Source: Herminiimonas sp. KBW02 (lineage in GTDB: Bacteria > Pseudomonadota > Gammaproteobacteria > Burkholderiales > Burkholderiaceae_D). Taken from it: 64,000 nucleotides of DNA. Every line of letters starts with the position of its first letter. Position 1 is the stretch's first letter. The translations under genes and the position numbers were made by a program. Where the stretch lies: positions 82,403 to 146,402 of the forward strand of contig NZ_QAJP01000005.1 of the NCBI RefSeq assembly GCF_003852535.1. Reading direction: 5' to 3'. Of the stretch, positions 47,320 to 56,952 are shown piece after piece. The notes below the pieces were generated by a model. It was given only the letters and a program-made list of their open reading frames with translations. It was not told where the DNA came from and made no database searches.

Positions 47320-47634
47320 TCAGGCTTTCAGCAATGTTTGCAGTTCGCCGGATTCAAACATCTCATTCATGATGTCGGAGCCGCCGATGAACTCGCCTTT
47401 AACGTACAACTGCGGTACGGTTGGCCAATTCGAGAAGTCCTTGATGCCCTGGCGTACTTCAGCATCGTCCAGCACGTTAACCGTGACCAGATCCTGCACG
47501 CCACTTTCTTTTAGCAATTGAATTGCCTTGCCGGAAAAGCCGCACTGTGGAAATTGTGCTGTGCCTTTCATGAATAAAACGACTGGATTTTGGGTTACGG
47601 TTTCCTTGATCCAGGATTGTACGTCGTCGCTCAT
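47320..47634 (-). CDS. grxD: Monothiol glutaredoxin GrxD
   Basis: A 104-residue monothiol glutaredoxin with the active site CGFS at 31-34. It includes the KGTAQFPQCGFSGKAIQLL and WPTVPQLYVKGEFIGGSDI segments of the Grx4 group. These proteins carry 2Fe-2S clusters and pair with BolA-type proteins such as the one at 26405. It overlaps no neighbour and is followed by ubiX after 1 bp. Confidence 0.95.
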   Translation of the reverse strand: MSDDVQSWIKETVTQNPVVLFMKGTAQFPQCGFSGKAIQLLKESGVQDLVTVNVLDDAEVRQGIKDFSNWPTVPQLYVKGEFIGGSDIMNEMFESGELQTLLKA

Positions 47635-47691
47635 TGCCGCCTCACTATGGGTTAATCTGACATTATAAGAAAATCCGGGAAAACTTGCTGC

Positions 47692-50040
47692 TTATCCCTT
47701 CAGTTTGGCGAACGCTGCTGCCATCGCGCTGCCGGCATCCGGCTGGCGGCTTTGCTGGTTTTGGTGCTGCGAGAGGCGACGGCTGTCATTACGGTCACCG
47801 CGCTGCTCCGGTTTGCTGCCGGCGACCGGTGCAGAGTCAGACAAACGCATTGTCAAAGCGATACGTTTGCGCTTTTCATCGACTTCCAGCACTTTCACTT
47901 TGACAACTTGTCCGGCCTTGACCACGGTGTGCGGATCCTTGACGAAGGTGTTGGACAGCGCGGAAATGTGTACCAGGCCATCCTGGTGTACACCGATGTC
48001 AACAAACGCGCCAAAGGCGGCGACGTTGGTGACTACGCCTTCGAGAATCATGTCCGGACGCAAGTCCTTGATTTCCTCGACACCATCCTTGAAGGTTGCG
48101 GTGGTGAATTCCGGACGCGGATCGCGGCCGGGTTTTTCCAGTTCTTTCAGGATGTCGGTGATGGTCGGGATACCGAATTTTTCATCTGCGTACTTGGCCG
48201 GGCTCAGCGATTTCAGGACTTTTTCATCGCCAATGATGCTTTTCACATCCTTTTTGATATCAGCCAGGATTTTCTCCACCAGCGGATAGGATTCAGGATG
48301 GACCGCCGACGCATCCAGCGGGTTCTCGCCGGACATCACGCGCAGGAAGCCTGCCGCTTGTTCAAAGGTCTTGTCGCCCAGGCGCGGTACCGCGCGCAGA
48401 TCGGCGCGTGAGGTGAACATGCCCTTCATATCGCGATAGCTGACGATGCTTTGTGCGACGCTGTTGTTGAGGCCGGAGACACGTGCCAGCAGCGGTGCAG
48501 AGGCGGTGTTGACGTCGACGCCTACCGCATTCACGCAATCCTCGACCACGGCGTCCAGCGAGCGCGCCAATTGGGACTGGCCGACATCATGCTGATACTG
48601 ACCAACGCCGATGGATTTCGGATCGATCTTCACCAGTTCGGCCAAAGGATCTTGCAAACGACGTGCGATGGAGACCGCGCCACGGATGGAGACGTCCATA
48701 TCCGGTAATTCGCGCGAAGCGAATTCGGATGCCGAGTAGACCGATGCGCCTGCTTCAGACACGACGATCTTGGTCAGTTTCAGTTCAGGACGCATCTTGA
48801 TCAGGTCTTGCGCCAGCTTGTCTGTTTCACGTGAGGCGGTGCCGTTGCCGATGGAGATCAGTGCGACTTGGTGTTTCTCTGCCAGTTGCGCCAGCGTATG
48901 CAGTGTGCCGTCCCAGTCGTTACGTGGTTGATGCGGATAAACGGTGGCGGTATCGACTACCTTCCCGGTCGCGTCAACGACTGCAACCTTGACGCCGGTA
49001 CGCAAGCCCGGATCCAGACCCATGGTGGCGCGTGGGCCGGCTGGTGCTGCCAGCAACAGGGCTTTCAGGTTCAGTGCAAAGACATTGATCGCTTCAACTT
49101 CGGCTTTTTCGCGCAGATTGGTCATCAGCTCTGTTTCCAGATGCATGAAGACTTTGACGCGCCAGGTCCAGCGTACGGTATCGAATAACCATTTGTCCGC
49201 CGGACGACCCTGGTTGCTGATGCCGAAGCGCGATGCGATACGGCCTTCGCATGGGTTATGCGGAGCATCCCATTTCGGTTTTTCTTCTTCGCTGTCGAGG
49301 CGCAGATTGACGTTCAGCATCTCTTCACGGCGACCGCGGAACATGGCCAGTGCGCGGTGCGACGGGATAGTGCCTATGGTTTCCGAGTAGTCGAAGTAAT
49401 CGGCGAACTTCGCACCTGCATCTTCCTTGCCTTCAACGACCTTGGATTCAACAATGCCGTGTTCTGTCAGGTATTCGCGCAATGCTTGCAGCAGGGTCGC
49501 ATCTTCAGCGAAGCGTTCCATCAGGATTTGACGTGCGCCATCTAGCGCGGCTTTTGTGTCCGCTACACCCGGATTCTCCACACCTTCTACGGTGAAAGCG
49601 GGCTTCAGGTATTTGGCGGCTTCTTCTTCCGGATTCAGTGCCGGGTTTTCCAGCAATGCATCTGCCAGTGGCGTGAGTCCTGCTTCGACCGCGATTTGTG
49701 CCTTGGTGCGGCGTTTTTGTTTATACGGCAGGTATAAATCTTCCAGACGGGTCTTGTCTTCTGCATGCATGATTGCTTCGAGCAAGGCTGGCGTCATTTT
49801 CTTTTGCTCTTCAATCGAAGCGACGATAGCGGCGCGACGGTCTTCGAGTTCGCGCAGATAGCGCAGGCGCTCTTCCAGCAGGCGCAATTGCGTATCGTCC
49901 AGGCCGCCGGTCACTTCCTTACGGTAGCGGGCGATAAACGGGACGGTTGCGCCTTCATCCAGCAAGGCGACAGCAGCAGCGATTTGGTTGGGTTTGGCGA
50001 CGAGTTCGGCGGCGAGACGTTGTTCGATTGAAGGCAGCAT
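47692..50040 (-). CDS. tex: Tex family RNA-binding protein
   Basis: A 782-residue Tex protein. It has the Tex N-terminal helical domain, a YqgF-like RNase H domain (about 320-450, [16 protein letters not shown]), helix-hairpin-helix units (about 500-560) and a C-terminal S1 domain (about 640-720, [21 protein letters not shown]). Tex binds nucleic acids and affects transcription. The tail is rich in Gln, Arg and Ser. It is transcribed towards grxD with a 57-bp gap. Confidence 0.95.
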   Translation of the reverse strand: MLPSIEQRLAAELVAKPNQIAAAVALLDEGATVPFIARYRKEVTGGLDDTQLRLLEERLRYLRELEDRRAAIVASIEEQKKMTPALLEAIMHAEDKTRLEDLYLPYKQKRRTKAQIAVEAGLTPLADALLENPALNPEEEAAKYLKPAFTVEGVENPGVADTKAALDGARQILMERFAEDATLLQALREYLTEHGIVESKVVEGKEDAGAKFADYFDYSETIGTIPSHRALAMFRGRREEMLNVNLRLDSEEEKPKWDAPHNPCEGRIASRFGISNQGRPADKWLFDTVRWTWRVKVFMHLETELMTNLREKAEVEAINVFALNLKALLLAAPAGPRATMGLDPGLRTGVKVAVVDATGKVVDTATVYPHQPRNDWDGTLHTLAQLAEKHQVALISIGNGTASRETDKLAQDLIKMRPELKLTKIVVSEAGASVYSASEFASRELPDMDVSIRGAVSIARRLQDPLAELVKIDPKSIGVGQYQHDVGQSQLARSLDAVVEDCVNAVGVDVNTASAPLLARVSGLNNSVAQSIVSYRDMKGMFTSRADLRAVPRLGDKTFEQAAGFLRVMSGENPLDASAVHPESYPLVEKILADIKKDVKSIIGDEKVLKSLSPAKYADEKFGIPTITDILKELEKPGRDPRPEFTTATFKDGVEEIKDLRPDMILEGVVTNVAAFGAFVDIGVHQDGLVHISALSNTFVKDPHTVVKAGQVVKVKVLEVDEKRKRIALTMRLSDSAPVAGSKPEQRGDRNDSRRLSQHQNQQSRQPDAGSAMAAAFAKLKG

Positions 50041-50216
50041 GAATGATCAGAATGAAAAATGAGTGCAACGAGCGGTAGATGATACGCAATTAATGCGAAT
50101 GCGCCAGTCTTGACAGCAGAGAAAAATGCCCGCGCATAGCCGGATGTTTTCTCTCTTGCAACTGTTGCGGTGGAATGCCTGCGATGCTTACTCAGCATCG
50201 CAGGCGTGGTTGGAAT

Positions 50217-53200
50217 TTACTTCAATGAAAAATCTACCCGGCTGGCTTTAGCGCTGGCAGTTCCTTCTTTTGCAGCACCAGCACCGGATTTGGAGGCCAG
50301 GATGAAGAGGCGGTCTTCCGGGACTTTGCCGGTTTGCAGCAGCCAGTCCTTGACCACTTGTGCGCGACGATTCGCCAATGCGGTCAGGTCATCGTCGCTG
50401 ACGGTGGTATTGGTCACCATCAGTTTTTCCATTTCGTCGACTGGCAAATCTTTTTGCAGACCGATCATATTGCGTGGTTTCGGAAACTTCTCTGCACTGT
50501 AGACACGCTTCAACAAGGCCGGATATTCCTGCGGTGTAATCGTCAGGCTGTCGAGGTCGCCGGATTGTCCGCGCGACACCATATCTTTCAGTTTCAGTGC
50601 GCGTACTTTGCGATCGATCGACGCCTGTTTCAAACCTTCACGATCAGTTTCAGGATCGCTGCGGCCAGTGATTTCCAGTTTCAGTGCAGGGCGATCGGTC
50701 AGCATCTTCGCCATGCTTTTGAGTTTGCTTTCTCCGGTGTCGTCGATATTCGCCCGGCCAACGGCGAACTCCAGGTTCGAGAGTTCTTCGCCGCCACCAA
50801 ACAGTGAGCCGATCAGCGCGAATGGCGCAGTCACCGCTTTGGTAATCAGATTGACGATGACCTTGACGATGATGCCGCCTATCGAGAATTGCAGATCATC
50901 GAGCGAGCCACCGATAGGCAGATTGATGTCGATCACGCCGTTGCGATCACGCAGCAAGGCCAGCGCAAAGTTGACTGGCAGGTCGCCTGCGGTTGAATTC
51001 TCTATCTTGTTGCCTAGTGTCAGCTGTTCCAGGATCAGACGATTTTGCGCGCTGAGTACGCGATCCTGAATTTTGTAGGCGACTTCAAAGGACAGCTTGC
51101 CCTTCTCTATGCCGTAACCGATGTAGCGGCCGGAGTATGGTGACAGCGGTGCCAGTTCCATGCCGTGTACTTCTGCTTTCAAGTCCAGCGTCAGGTCACC
51201 TTTCAGCGGATTGACGCTGCCGGCGATAGCGAGTGGCGCGCTGTTGACCTGGCCTTTCAGGTCGACATTCGCATTGCTATTCGGATCTGATGACAAGCCG
51301 CTGACGGTGCCGCCGAATTTCATCAGGTTGGCAGTGTAGTTTGGTTTGATGAAGTTATCGGTAAAACGTATCTGCCCGCCTTGCAGCGTCAGTTTTTTAA
51401 TCTTGATCGGCGGTATGTCGCTGGCCGCTTTGGTCGGCGGTGGCAGTACCACCGTTTTGGATGAGGCTAGCGGCGGGTTCGGCGTCGCTGGCTTGGTTTC
51501 TTCGGTCACGCTTTTCTGGCCGACGGTCTCACTGCGTTTGACGTCTTGCAGATTGATACGGCCGGTCGGGTCGATGATGATACGTGCGAAGAAGTCACTC
51601 AGCGAGACTTGATCGATGCTCAGTGCAAACGGTGCGAGGCGCACATCCATGCCGCCAAAATAAAGCGATTTCCAGCGCAGGAAGTCGTTGCTGCTCAGCT
51701 TGTCTATGGTGGCGAGATTGCCTACCGTCAGATCACCCTTGAAGCCACCGATCAATGCATCACCCTTACCCTGATCGATCTGTAGCTTGCCTTTGCCGGA
51801 TACATCGGCGCGGGTCAGCAGGATGTTAACCTGATCAGTGAAGTAAGGCTGCAGTTGCATGATATCGACGCTCTTGAAGTCGAGCGCGAGATCAGTGTGT
51901 AAAGGCGTCATGCCGACACTGCCGTTGACTGAGAGTTGGCCGTTTTTGTTGACGGCTGCTTTCAAGTCAAGCTGACCACGTGCATTCGCTTTGGTCGAGA
52001 GGTTTTGCAGCGAGAGCGTCAAAGGATCAATGGTGGTGATCGCTGTTTTTGGCAGGCTGCGATCTTCCAGACGTGCCGACCAGTTGCTGATAGCGATCTT
52101 GCTGATGTCTACCGTGTACGGTGCATCGTTGGCTTTGCTTGCGGCTTTGGCCGGTGTGTCGGTACCGGTGGTTTTCTTTGCAGGCGCTGCATTGCTGCGT
52201 GGCTTGCCTTGCTGCAAATCGAAACCGGCCTGGTTGGATGACACTTCCTCAATCGTGACTGCTTTCTTGCCGGTGTCGACTTCGACTTTGCTGACGGCCA
52301 GATTGAATTTTTCTATGCTGGCGTTCACCGGACGTTCGCCTTGCGCGTCGCTATAGCGTAGTGCAGCGTCGTTGATGGTGAGTTCGCCCAGTGCCAGTGT
52401 AAATGCCGCTGGTGTTTTGGGCTGTGTTTTGGCAGGTGCCGCTGCGCTCGCTGTCGTTGAATCTGGTGCTGGTGTGCTAGCGGCAGCTTTTTCTGTTGTC
52501 TCTGTCGATGCCGGGACTGGTGCGGCAGGTGCACTGTCAGGCTTATTGGCTGCTGCAGTTTTGGACGGCGCAGGTGGTGTCAGCAAATTGTCGAAGTTGA
52601 ACTGGCCGTTTGCATTACGCGCAATGTCGGCTTCCACGCCATTGATTTCCAGTTTGGCGATTTCAAAGCGTTCGCTCAGAACCTTGGCTTCGTTCAGGGT
52701 AACGGCCAGCTCCGGTAACTTGACTATTGATTTGTCGTTCTGATCGTTGAGTTGCAGTGCTTTCAGTTTGATGCTGCCGCTGATCAGCAAGGCCGGGGCT
52801 TTTTCCTTTTCCTGCCGGAAGTCGGCGGTCAGGTGTACATCGAGCTTGGCGCTCGGCAGTTTGAAGTGCGGTGTACCCGGTACGTACTTAAGGTAATCGG
52901 TCAGGTCTACATCATCCAGGTTCAGGTCGACCACGGCGTTGACCGGATCGGCAAACGGATGCGCCTTGCCTTTGATCAGCATAGGCGAGCCGTTGACGTT
53001 CGCACTCAGCAAGGGTTCTACATAGACTTCTACTTGTGATGGCAGCGACGAGATGAACGGTACACCCAGTTTCAGATCGGTGATTTCATGTTTGGTTTGT
53101 GCCGTCTTGTCATCGAGCTCGATGTGTCCTTTATCGATTTCGATATTGAAGGCCGAGAAACGGGCAGGTTCCGGTGAAGGCGGCTGGCTGCTGATCAGTT

Positions 53201-53627
53201 CGATGATGTCATCGATGTTGGTGCTGGCCGCATCCTTGCGTACCAGGTGCACGTACGGTGTGCTGAGCTGGACTTGTTCGATGACAGGTGCAAAGCGCAG
53301 CAGCGATTTGTACGAAACATTGACCATCAGCTTTTCAAAGCTGGCAAAGGTAACGTCGCCTTCCGGCTCCATCAGCTTCATGTCATGTATGGTCAGTCGC
53401 ATCGCGTACGGATTGACCTCGACTTTGCCGATGGTGGTCTGGCGGTGCAACTTTTCCGTAATGATTTGTTCTGCCTGCGATTTGATGATGCCCGGCAACG
53501 CAAAGAAGCCGAACAAGCCAAGCAGGACGATGAATGCAAGCAAGCCGATCAGGGTGCGTCGCACGACAGGTTTGCCCGAGAATGTGCGAACGGATTGCGT
53601 CAGCTGCTCAGTGCGGAGGTTAGCCAT
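50217..53627 (-). CDS. Large AsmA-like/DUF748 envelope protein
   Basis: A 1136-residue protein with a single N-terminal membrane helix (about 24-48) followed by repeated beta-rich AsmA/DUF748-type segments. A Pro/Ala/Thr-rich linker is at about 350-405. The PLSPYSGRYIGYGIEKGKLSFEV segment and the following region are characteristic for DUF748. The last 110 residues hold an OmpA-like part (segment NRRAQVVKDWLLQTGKVPEDRLFI). AsmA-like proteins are thought to serve lipid movement between membranes. It is the only gene between tex and the Mrp operon on the minus strand. Confidence 0.85.
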   Translation of the reverse strand: MANLRTEQLTQSVRTFSGKPVVRRTLIGLLAFIVLLGLFGFFALPGIIKSQAEQIITEKLHRQTTIGKVEVNPYAMRLTIHDMKLMEPEGDVTFASFEKLMVNVSYKSLLRFAPVIEQVQLSTPYVHLVRKDAASTNIDDIIELISSQPPSPEPARFSAFNIEIDKGHIELDDKTAQTKHEITDLKLGVPFISSLPSQVEVYVEPLLSANVNGSPMLIKGKAHPFADPVNAVVDLNLDDVDLTDYLKYVPGTPHFKLPSAKLDVHLTADFRQEKEKAPALLISGSIKLKALQLNDQNDKSIVKLPELAVTLNEAKVLSERFEIAKLEINGVEADIARNANGQFNFDNLLTPPAPSKTAAANKPDSAPAAPVPASTETTEKAAASTPAPDSTTASAAAPAKTQPKTPAAFTLALGELTINDAALRYSDAQGERPVNASIEKFNLAVSKVEVDTGKKAVTIEEVSSNQAGFDLQQGKPRSNAAPAKKTTGTDTPAKAASKANDAPYTVDISKIAISNWSARLEDRSLPKTAITTIDPLTLSLQNLSTKANARGQLDLKAAVNKNGQLSVNGSVGMTPLHTDLALDFKSVDIMQLQPYFTDQVNILLTRADVSGKGKLQIDQGKGDALIGGFKGDLTVGNLATIDKLSSNDFLRWKSLYFGGMDVRLAPFALSIDQVSLSDFFARIIIDPTGRINLQDVKRSETVGQKSVTEETKPATPNPPLASSKTVVLPPPTKAASDIPPIKIKKLTLQGGQIRFTDNFIKPNYTANLMKFGGTVSGLSSDPNSNANVDLKGQVNSAPLAIAGSVNPLKGDLTLDLKAEVHGMELAPLSPYSGRYIGYGIEKGKLSFEVAYKIQDRVLSAQNRLILEQLTLGNKIENSTAGDLPVNFALALLRDRNGVIDINLPIGGSLDDLQFSIGGIIVKVIVNLITKAVTAPFALIGSLFGGGEELSNLEFAVGRANIDDTGESKLKSMAKMLTDRPALKLEITGRSDPETDREGLKQASIDRKVRALKLKDMVSRGQSGDLDSLTITPQEYPALLKRVYSAEKFPKPRNMIGLQKDLPVDEMEKLMVTNTTVSDDDLTALANRRAQVVKDWLLQTGKVPEDRLFILASKSGAGAAKEGTASAKASRVDFSLK

Positions 53628-53799
53628 GGGAGTTCAGCATAAGCCGGGAGTGGTGGGTAGTTAATTCTACCAGCGGCCAGATAGCAATGTTGCTGATTTG
53701 AATACGTAATTATGTGAGTTTATGCAAACGCCGGAACGGTGTTAACACAGCGTTAACACTGGTGGTTGACGACTGTAAAGCAGCAGGGGAAGCAGGGAG

Positions 53800-53820
53800 C
53801 CGGGTGCAGTGCGCACCCGG
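53800..53820 (-). terminator. Hairpin after mnhG
   Basis: An 8-bp stem, ccgggtgc (53800-53807) with gcacccgg (53813-53820), 13 bp past the mnhG stop on the minus strand. No T-run follows, so it may only stabilise the mRNA end. Confidence 0.35.
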
Positions 53821-53833
53821 GCGGAAGGAGGGC

Positions 53834-54208
53834 CTACTCTTTTTCCGGAAAGGTGTAGACCGCGCCGGCATCGGCTCCGGCATTACGCTTGCCGGCACGC
53901 AGGTCGCGGTAGACGGCGGCGCGCATGATGAGCATGGCGACCACTGGTGCCGTCATCAGGATGAAGGCCGAGATGATCAGTTCATGGATCACCAGGCGCG
54001 ATTGCAGCACGGTGAAGTACAGCATGGACGCCAGCAGCAGACAGCCGGCTCCCAATGTCACCGTAATGGCCGGACCGTGGATGCGCTGGTAGAAGCTGGG
54101 CAGGCGCAGCAGGCCAAGTGCGCCGATCAGAATGACAGCGCCGCCTATGATCAGCAATATTGCCACCGGCAATGCGGCCCAGGCTGGCAAGGTTTCAAAT
54201 CCGTTCAT
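53834..54208 (-). CDS. mnhG: Mrp-type cation/proton antiporter subunit G
   Basis: A 124-residue membrane protein with three helices, including ILLIIGGAVILIGALGLLRLPSFYQRIHGP near the start, a hallmark of MnhG/MrpG/PhaG. It is the last gene of the minus-strand operon mnhAB-C-D-E-F-G. It overlaps mnhF by 4 bp. The Mrp complex exchanges Na+ or K+ for protons; the ion cannot be read from this subunit. Confidence 0.93.
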   Translation of the reverse strand: MNGFETLPAWAALPVAILLIIGGAVILIGALGLLRLPSFYQRIHGPAITVTLGAGCLLLASMLYFTVLQSRLVIHELIISAFILMTAPVVAMLIMRAAVYRDLRAGKRNAGADAGAVYTFPEKE

Positions 54209-54483
54209 TCTATGATCTCCCCGCGCATCAGGAATTTGGTGAGGGCGATGGTCGAAACGAAGCCCAGCAGGGCTATCATCATCGCCGCTTCAAAGTAAAT
54301 CAGGTCGCCGAAGCGTATGCCCAGCATCAGGGCCAGCAGCATCGCGCACATCCACAAGGTATCCAGCGCCAGCACACGATCATGCGCGGTCGGGCCTATC
54401 AGCAGGCGTATCGTGCAGCACAGCATCGCCAGGATGATGCAGAGGAAGGCGAACTTGACTGACAGTTCCAGCAGTAGCGTCAT
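54205..54483 (-). CDS. mnhF: Mrp-type cation/proton antiporter subunit F
   Basis: A 92-residue protein with three helices; the RLLIGPTAHDRVLALDTL segment is conserved in MnhF/MrpF. It overlaps its neighbours by 4 bp on both sides. Confidence 0.92.
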   Translation of the reverse strand: MTLLLELSVKFAFLCIILAMLCCTIRLLIGPTAHDRVLALDTLWMCAMLLALMLGIRFGDLIYFEAAMMIALLGFVSTIALTKFLMRGEIIE

Positions 54484-54986
54484 GTCACATTCTCCTGTTC
54501 AAAAACTTCTATCAAGGGACGCTCATACTGCGTCTTGATGGTGTCTATCCACCATTGCTCGTCGTGCAGATCGAATACGTGCAGCGCGAGTTCATGCGTG
54601 TCCGGCAGGATCTCGACCCATACTGTACCCGGTGTGGAATTGATCAGGCAGGACAGCATTGCGAGGCCGTAGGGATTACGGATATCCAGCGGGATGCGGA
54701 TGAACTGCGAATTCAGTTTGCTGCGCGGAGTAAACAAAATCAGACGGCTCACGTTGATGCAGGAGCGCACGATTTCGATCAGCGCCATGCCGAGCAAACG
54801 GAACAGAGTCAGCGGCTTGGAAATGCGCGGGAAGCCCAGCGGCTGCAAAGGTTGCGTCAGCAGCGGTATCGCAATTGCCAGGATCGCGCCCAGCAGCAAA
54901 GCAGATGCTTCCAGGCTTTCATTGAGCAACAGCCAGAACAGCAGCAGGATGAAGGACATCAGCGGTGAGGGTAGCCAGCGCTTCAT
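54480..54986 (-). CDS. mnhE: Mrp-type cation/proton antiporter subunit E
   Basis: A 168-residue protein with two N-terminal helices and a cytoplasmic part. LLNESLEASALLLGAILA near residue 20, INVSRLI near residue 75 and LINSTPGTVWVEI near residue 115 fit the MnhE/MrpE family. It overlaps mnhD and mnhF by 4 bp. Confidence 0.92.
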   Translation of the reverse strand: MKRWLPSPLMSFILLLFWLLLNESLEASALLLGAILAIAIPLLTQPLQPLGFPRISKPLTLFRLLGMALIEIVRSCINVSRLILFTPRSKLNSQFIRIPLDIRNPYGLAMLSCLINSTPGTVWVEILPDTHELALHVFDLHDEQWWIDTIKTQYERPLIEVFEQENVT

Positions 54987-56614
54987 GGGCGACCTCCGGA
55001 TACAGATGCATTCGGTACCGCAGGCTCGGAAATAACCCGGTCTATATATTGCGATGGTCTATGCAGATCATGGCTGGTGCGTTCCAGATAGGCGAATACC
55101 GGTCCTGCTTGCAGAGTCAGGATTACGCACAGCAGGAGCAGCGCGCTGATCGGCAGTACTTCGCTCAGGTGCAGGCGTGGCGATGCAATCGCGCCGGACG
55201 CCCAGAATGTACGCACACCAAAACGCATGAGGGAAATAATCGCCGCGAGGCCGGACAGCACGATCAGCGTCATCAGGGCCCAGGTGGTCGAGCTGATGAG
55301 GATGTTGCTGGCGTCCGGATGCAGCAGCGCGTGGAACAGGCCGAATTTGGCGACAAAACCGGACAGCGGCGGCAAGCCGGCAATGATCAGCGCACAACCG
55401 GCAAAAGCGAGGCCGAGGAATGCCAGTGCGCCCGGGATGCCGACACCCGCGGTTTCTTCAGGCTTCTCTTCAATTGCAAACGCTTCCATCGTCAGTGCCA
55501 GCATGTTGGCGCCCGGTGAGCGTATCCGTTCCACCAGTTCGATCAGCAGCACAAAGGCCGCCATCGCCATGGTCGAGCCGAGCAGGTAATACAAGCCTGC
55601 CGTGACCAGCGAAGCCTGGCCGTAACCGATCACGGCCAGCAAGGTACCGGATGACACGATAGCGCCGTATCCGGCCATGCGGCCGAGACCTTCACTGGCG
55701 AGCATGCCTGCTGCGCCGAATACGATGGTCGCCATACCGCCCCACAGCAGCGCGTCATAGCCATAACCTGCTACCGCACCGGCGTCCGGCGAGAAGATTA
55801 ACAGCCACAAACGCAGGATGACGTAAGCACCTACTTTGGTCATCAGCACCAGCATCGCAGCGACTGGTGGCGAGGCGGCAGAGTAAGTAGTCGGCAGCCA
55901 GAAGCCGAGCGGCCACATCGCACTCTTCACGAGGAAAGCGATGGCGAGCACGGCGACACCGATTTTCAGGAACACCAGATCATTTGCGCCGACCTGCGGT
56001 ATGCGAGCCGCGAGATCGGCCATGTTCAGCGTACCTGTGCTGGCGTAGATCAGTGCGACACCAATCAGGAACAAGAGCGATGCTGCCAGGTTGATGGCGA
56101 TGTATTGCATGCCGGCGCGGATGCGCGCGGTATTGTAGCCGTGCAGTACCAGGCCGTAGGAAGCGGCCAGCATGACTTCGAAGAACACAAACAGATTGAA
56201 CAGATCGTGCGTCAGGAAAGCACCGTTAATCCCCATCAGCAGGAACTGGAACAAGGTGTGGAAGTGCACACCGATACGGCTCCAGCGCATCATCGAGTAC
56301 AGCAAGGCTGCGGTTGCGAGTATTGCGGTCAGCAAGAGCATCATTGCAGCCAGGCGATCTGCGACCAGTGCAATACCGAAAGGTGCTGACCAGTTGGCGG
56401 CGAGGTACACGCCTATGCCATCCATCCAGTCGCCGTTGTCGGTCAGCCTGATGAGGACGATCGCCAGTGCGAGTTGCAGCAAGACAGAAGTCAGGTTCAC
56501 GAAGAACTTGAATTGATGTCGGCTTTCATTCACCAGTATCAGCAGCGCGCCGCACAGCAGCGGCAGCAGTACCGGCAGAACGATCAAATGTTGTATCCAC
56601 TCCAGCTTCATCAA
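54983..56614 (-). CDS. mnhD: Mrp-type cation/proton antiporter subunit D
   Basis: A 543-residue membrane protein homologous to NuoN/NuoM-type proton channels. About 14 helices are visible. The conserved Glu of FVFFEVMLAASYGLV and the Lys in FLVKSAMWPLGFWLPTTYSA are as expected for MrpD. It overlaps mnhC and mnhE by 4 bp. Confidence 0.94.
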   Translation of the reverse strand: MMKLEWIQHLIVLPVLLPLLCGALLILVNESRHQFKFFVNLTSVLLQLALAIVLIRLTDNGDWMDGIGVYLAANWSAPFGIALVADRLAAMMLLLTAILATAALLYSMMRWSRIGVHFHTLFQFLLMGINGAFLTHDLFNLFVFFEVMLAASYGLVLHGYNTARIRAGMQYIAINLAASLLFLIGVALIYASTGTLNMADLAARIPQVGANDLVFLKIGVAVLAIAFLVKSAMWPLGFWLPTTYSAASPPVAAMLVLMTKVGAYVILRLWLLIFSPDAGAVAGYGYDALLWGGMATIVFGAAGMLASEGLGRMAGYGAIVSSGTLLAVIGYGQASLVTAGLYYLLGSTMAMAAFVLLIELVERIRSPGANMLALTMEAFAIEEKPEETAGVGIPGALAFLGLAFAGCALIIAGLPPLSGFVAKFGLFHALLHPDASNILISSTTWALMTLIVLSGLAAIISLMRFGVRTFWASGAIASPRLHLSEVLPISALLLLCVILTLQAGPVFAYLERTSHDLHRPSQYIDRVISEPAVPNASVSGGRP

Positions 56615-56952
56615 TCGGTCTCCTCGCCGTCTACGTGATCGGTGCCGGTCAGGCCGCGCGAACCAATCATGACAACCAGGTAGAGTGCTGTGGTCGCAAA
56701 GCCGATCACGATCGCGGTCAGCACCAGTGCTTGCGGCACCGGATCGGTGAACTGTGCCGGATCAGGAATGGCGTCACCCAGGGTCAGCGGCGGACGATTG
56801 ACCCACAACCGGCCCATGATGAAGATGAAAAGATTGACCGCATAAGACATCAGCATCAGACCGGTCAACACCTGGAAACTACGCGGGCGTAGTATCAGCC
56901 AGATGCCGGAGCCAAACAGGACACCGATGGCGAGAGAGATAACAATTTCCAT
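56611..56952 (-). CDS. mnhC: Mrp-type cation/proton antiporter subunit C
   Basis: A 113-residue NuoK-like protein with three helices; LRPRSFQVLTGLMLMSYAVNLFIF and DPVPQALVLTAIVIGFATTAL are conserved in MnhC. The gene overlaps mnhA by 1 bp and mnhD by 4 bp. Confidence 0.95.
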   Translation of the reverse strand: MEIVISLAIGVLFGSGIWLILRPRSFQVLTGLMLMSYAVNLFIFIMGRLWVNRPPLTLGDAIPDPAQFTDPVPQALVLTAIVIGFATTALYLVVMIGSRGLTGTDHVDGEETD

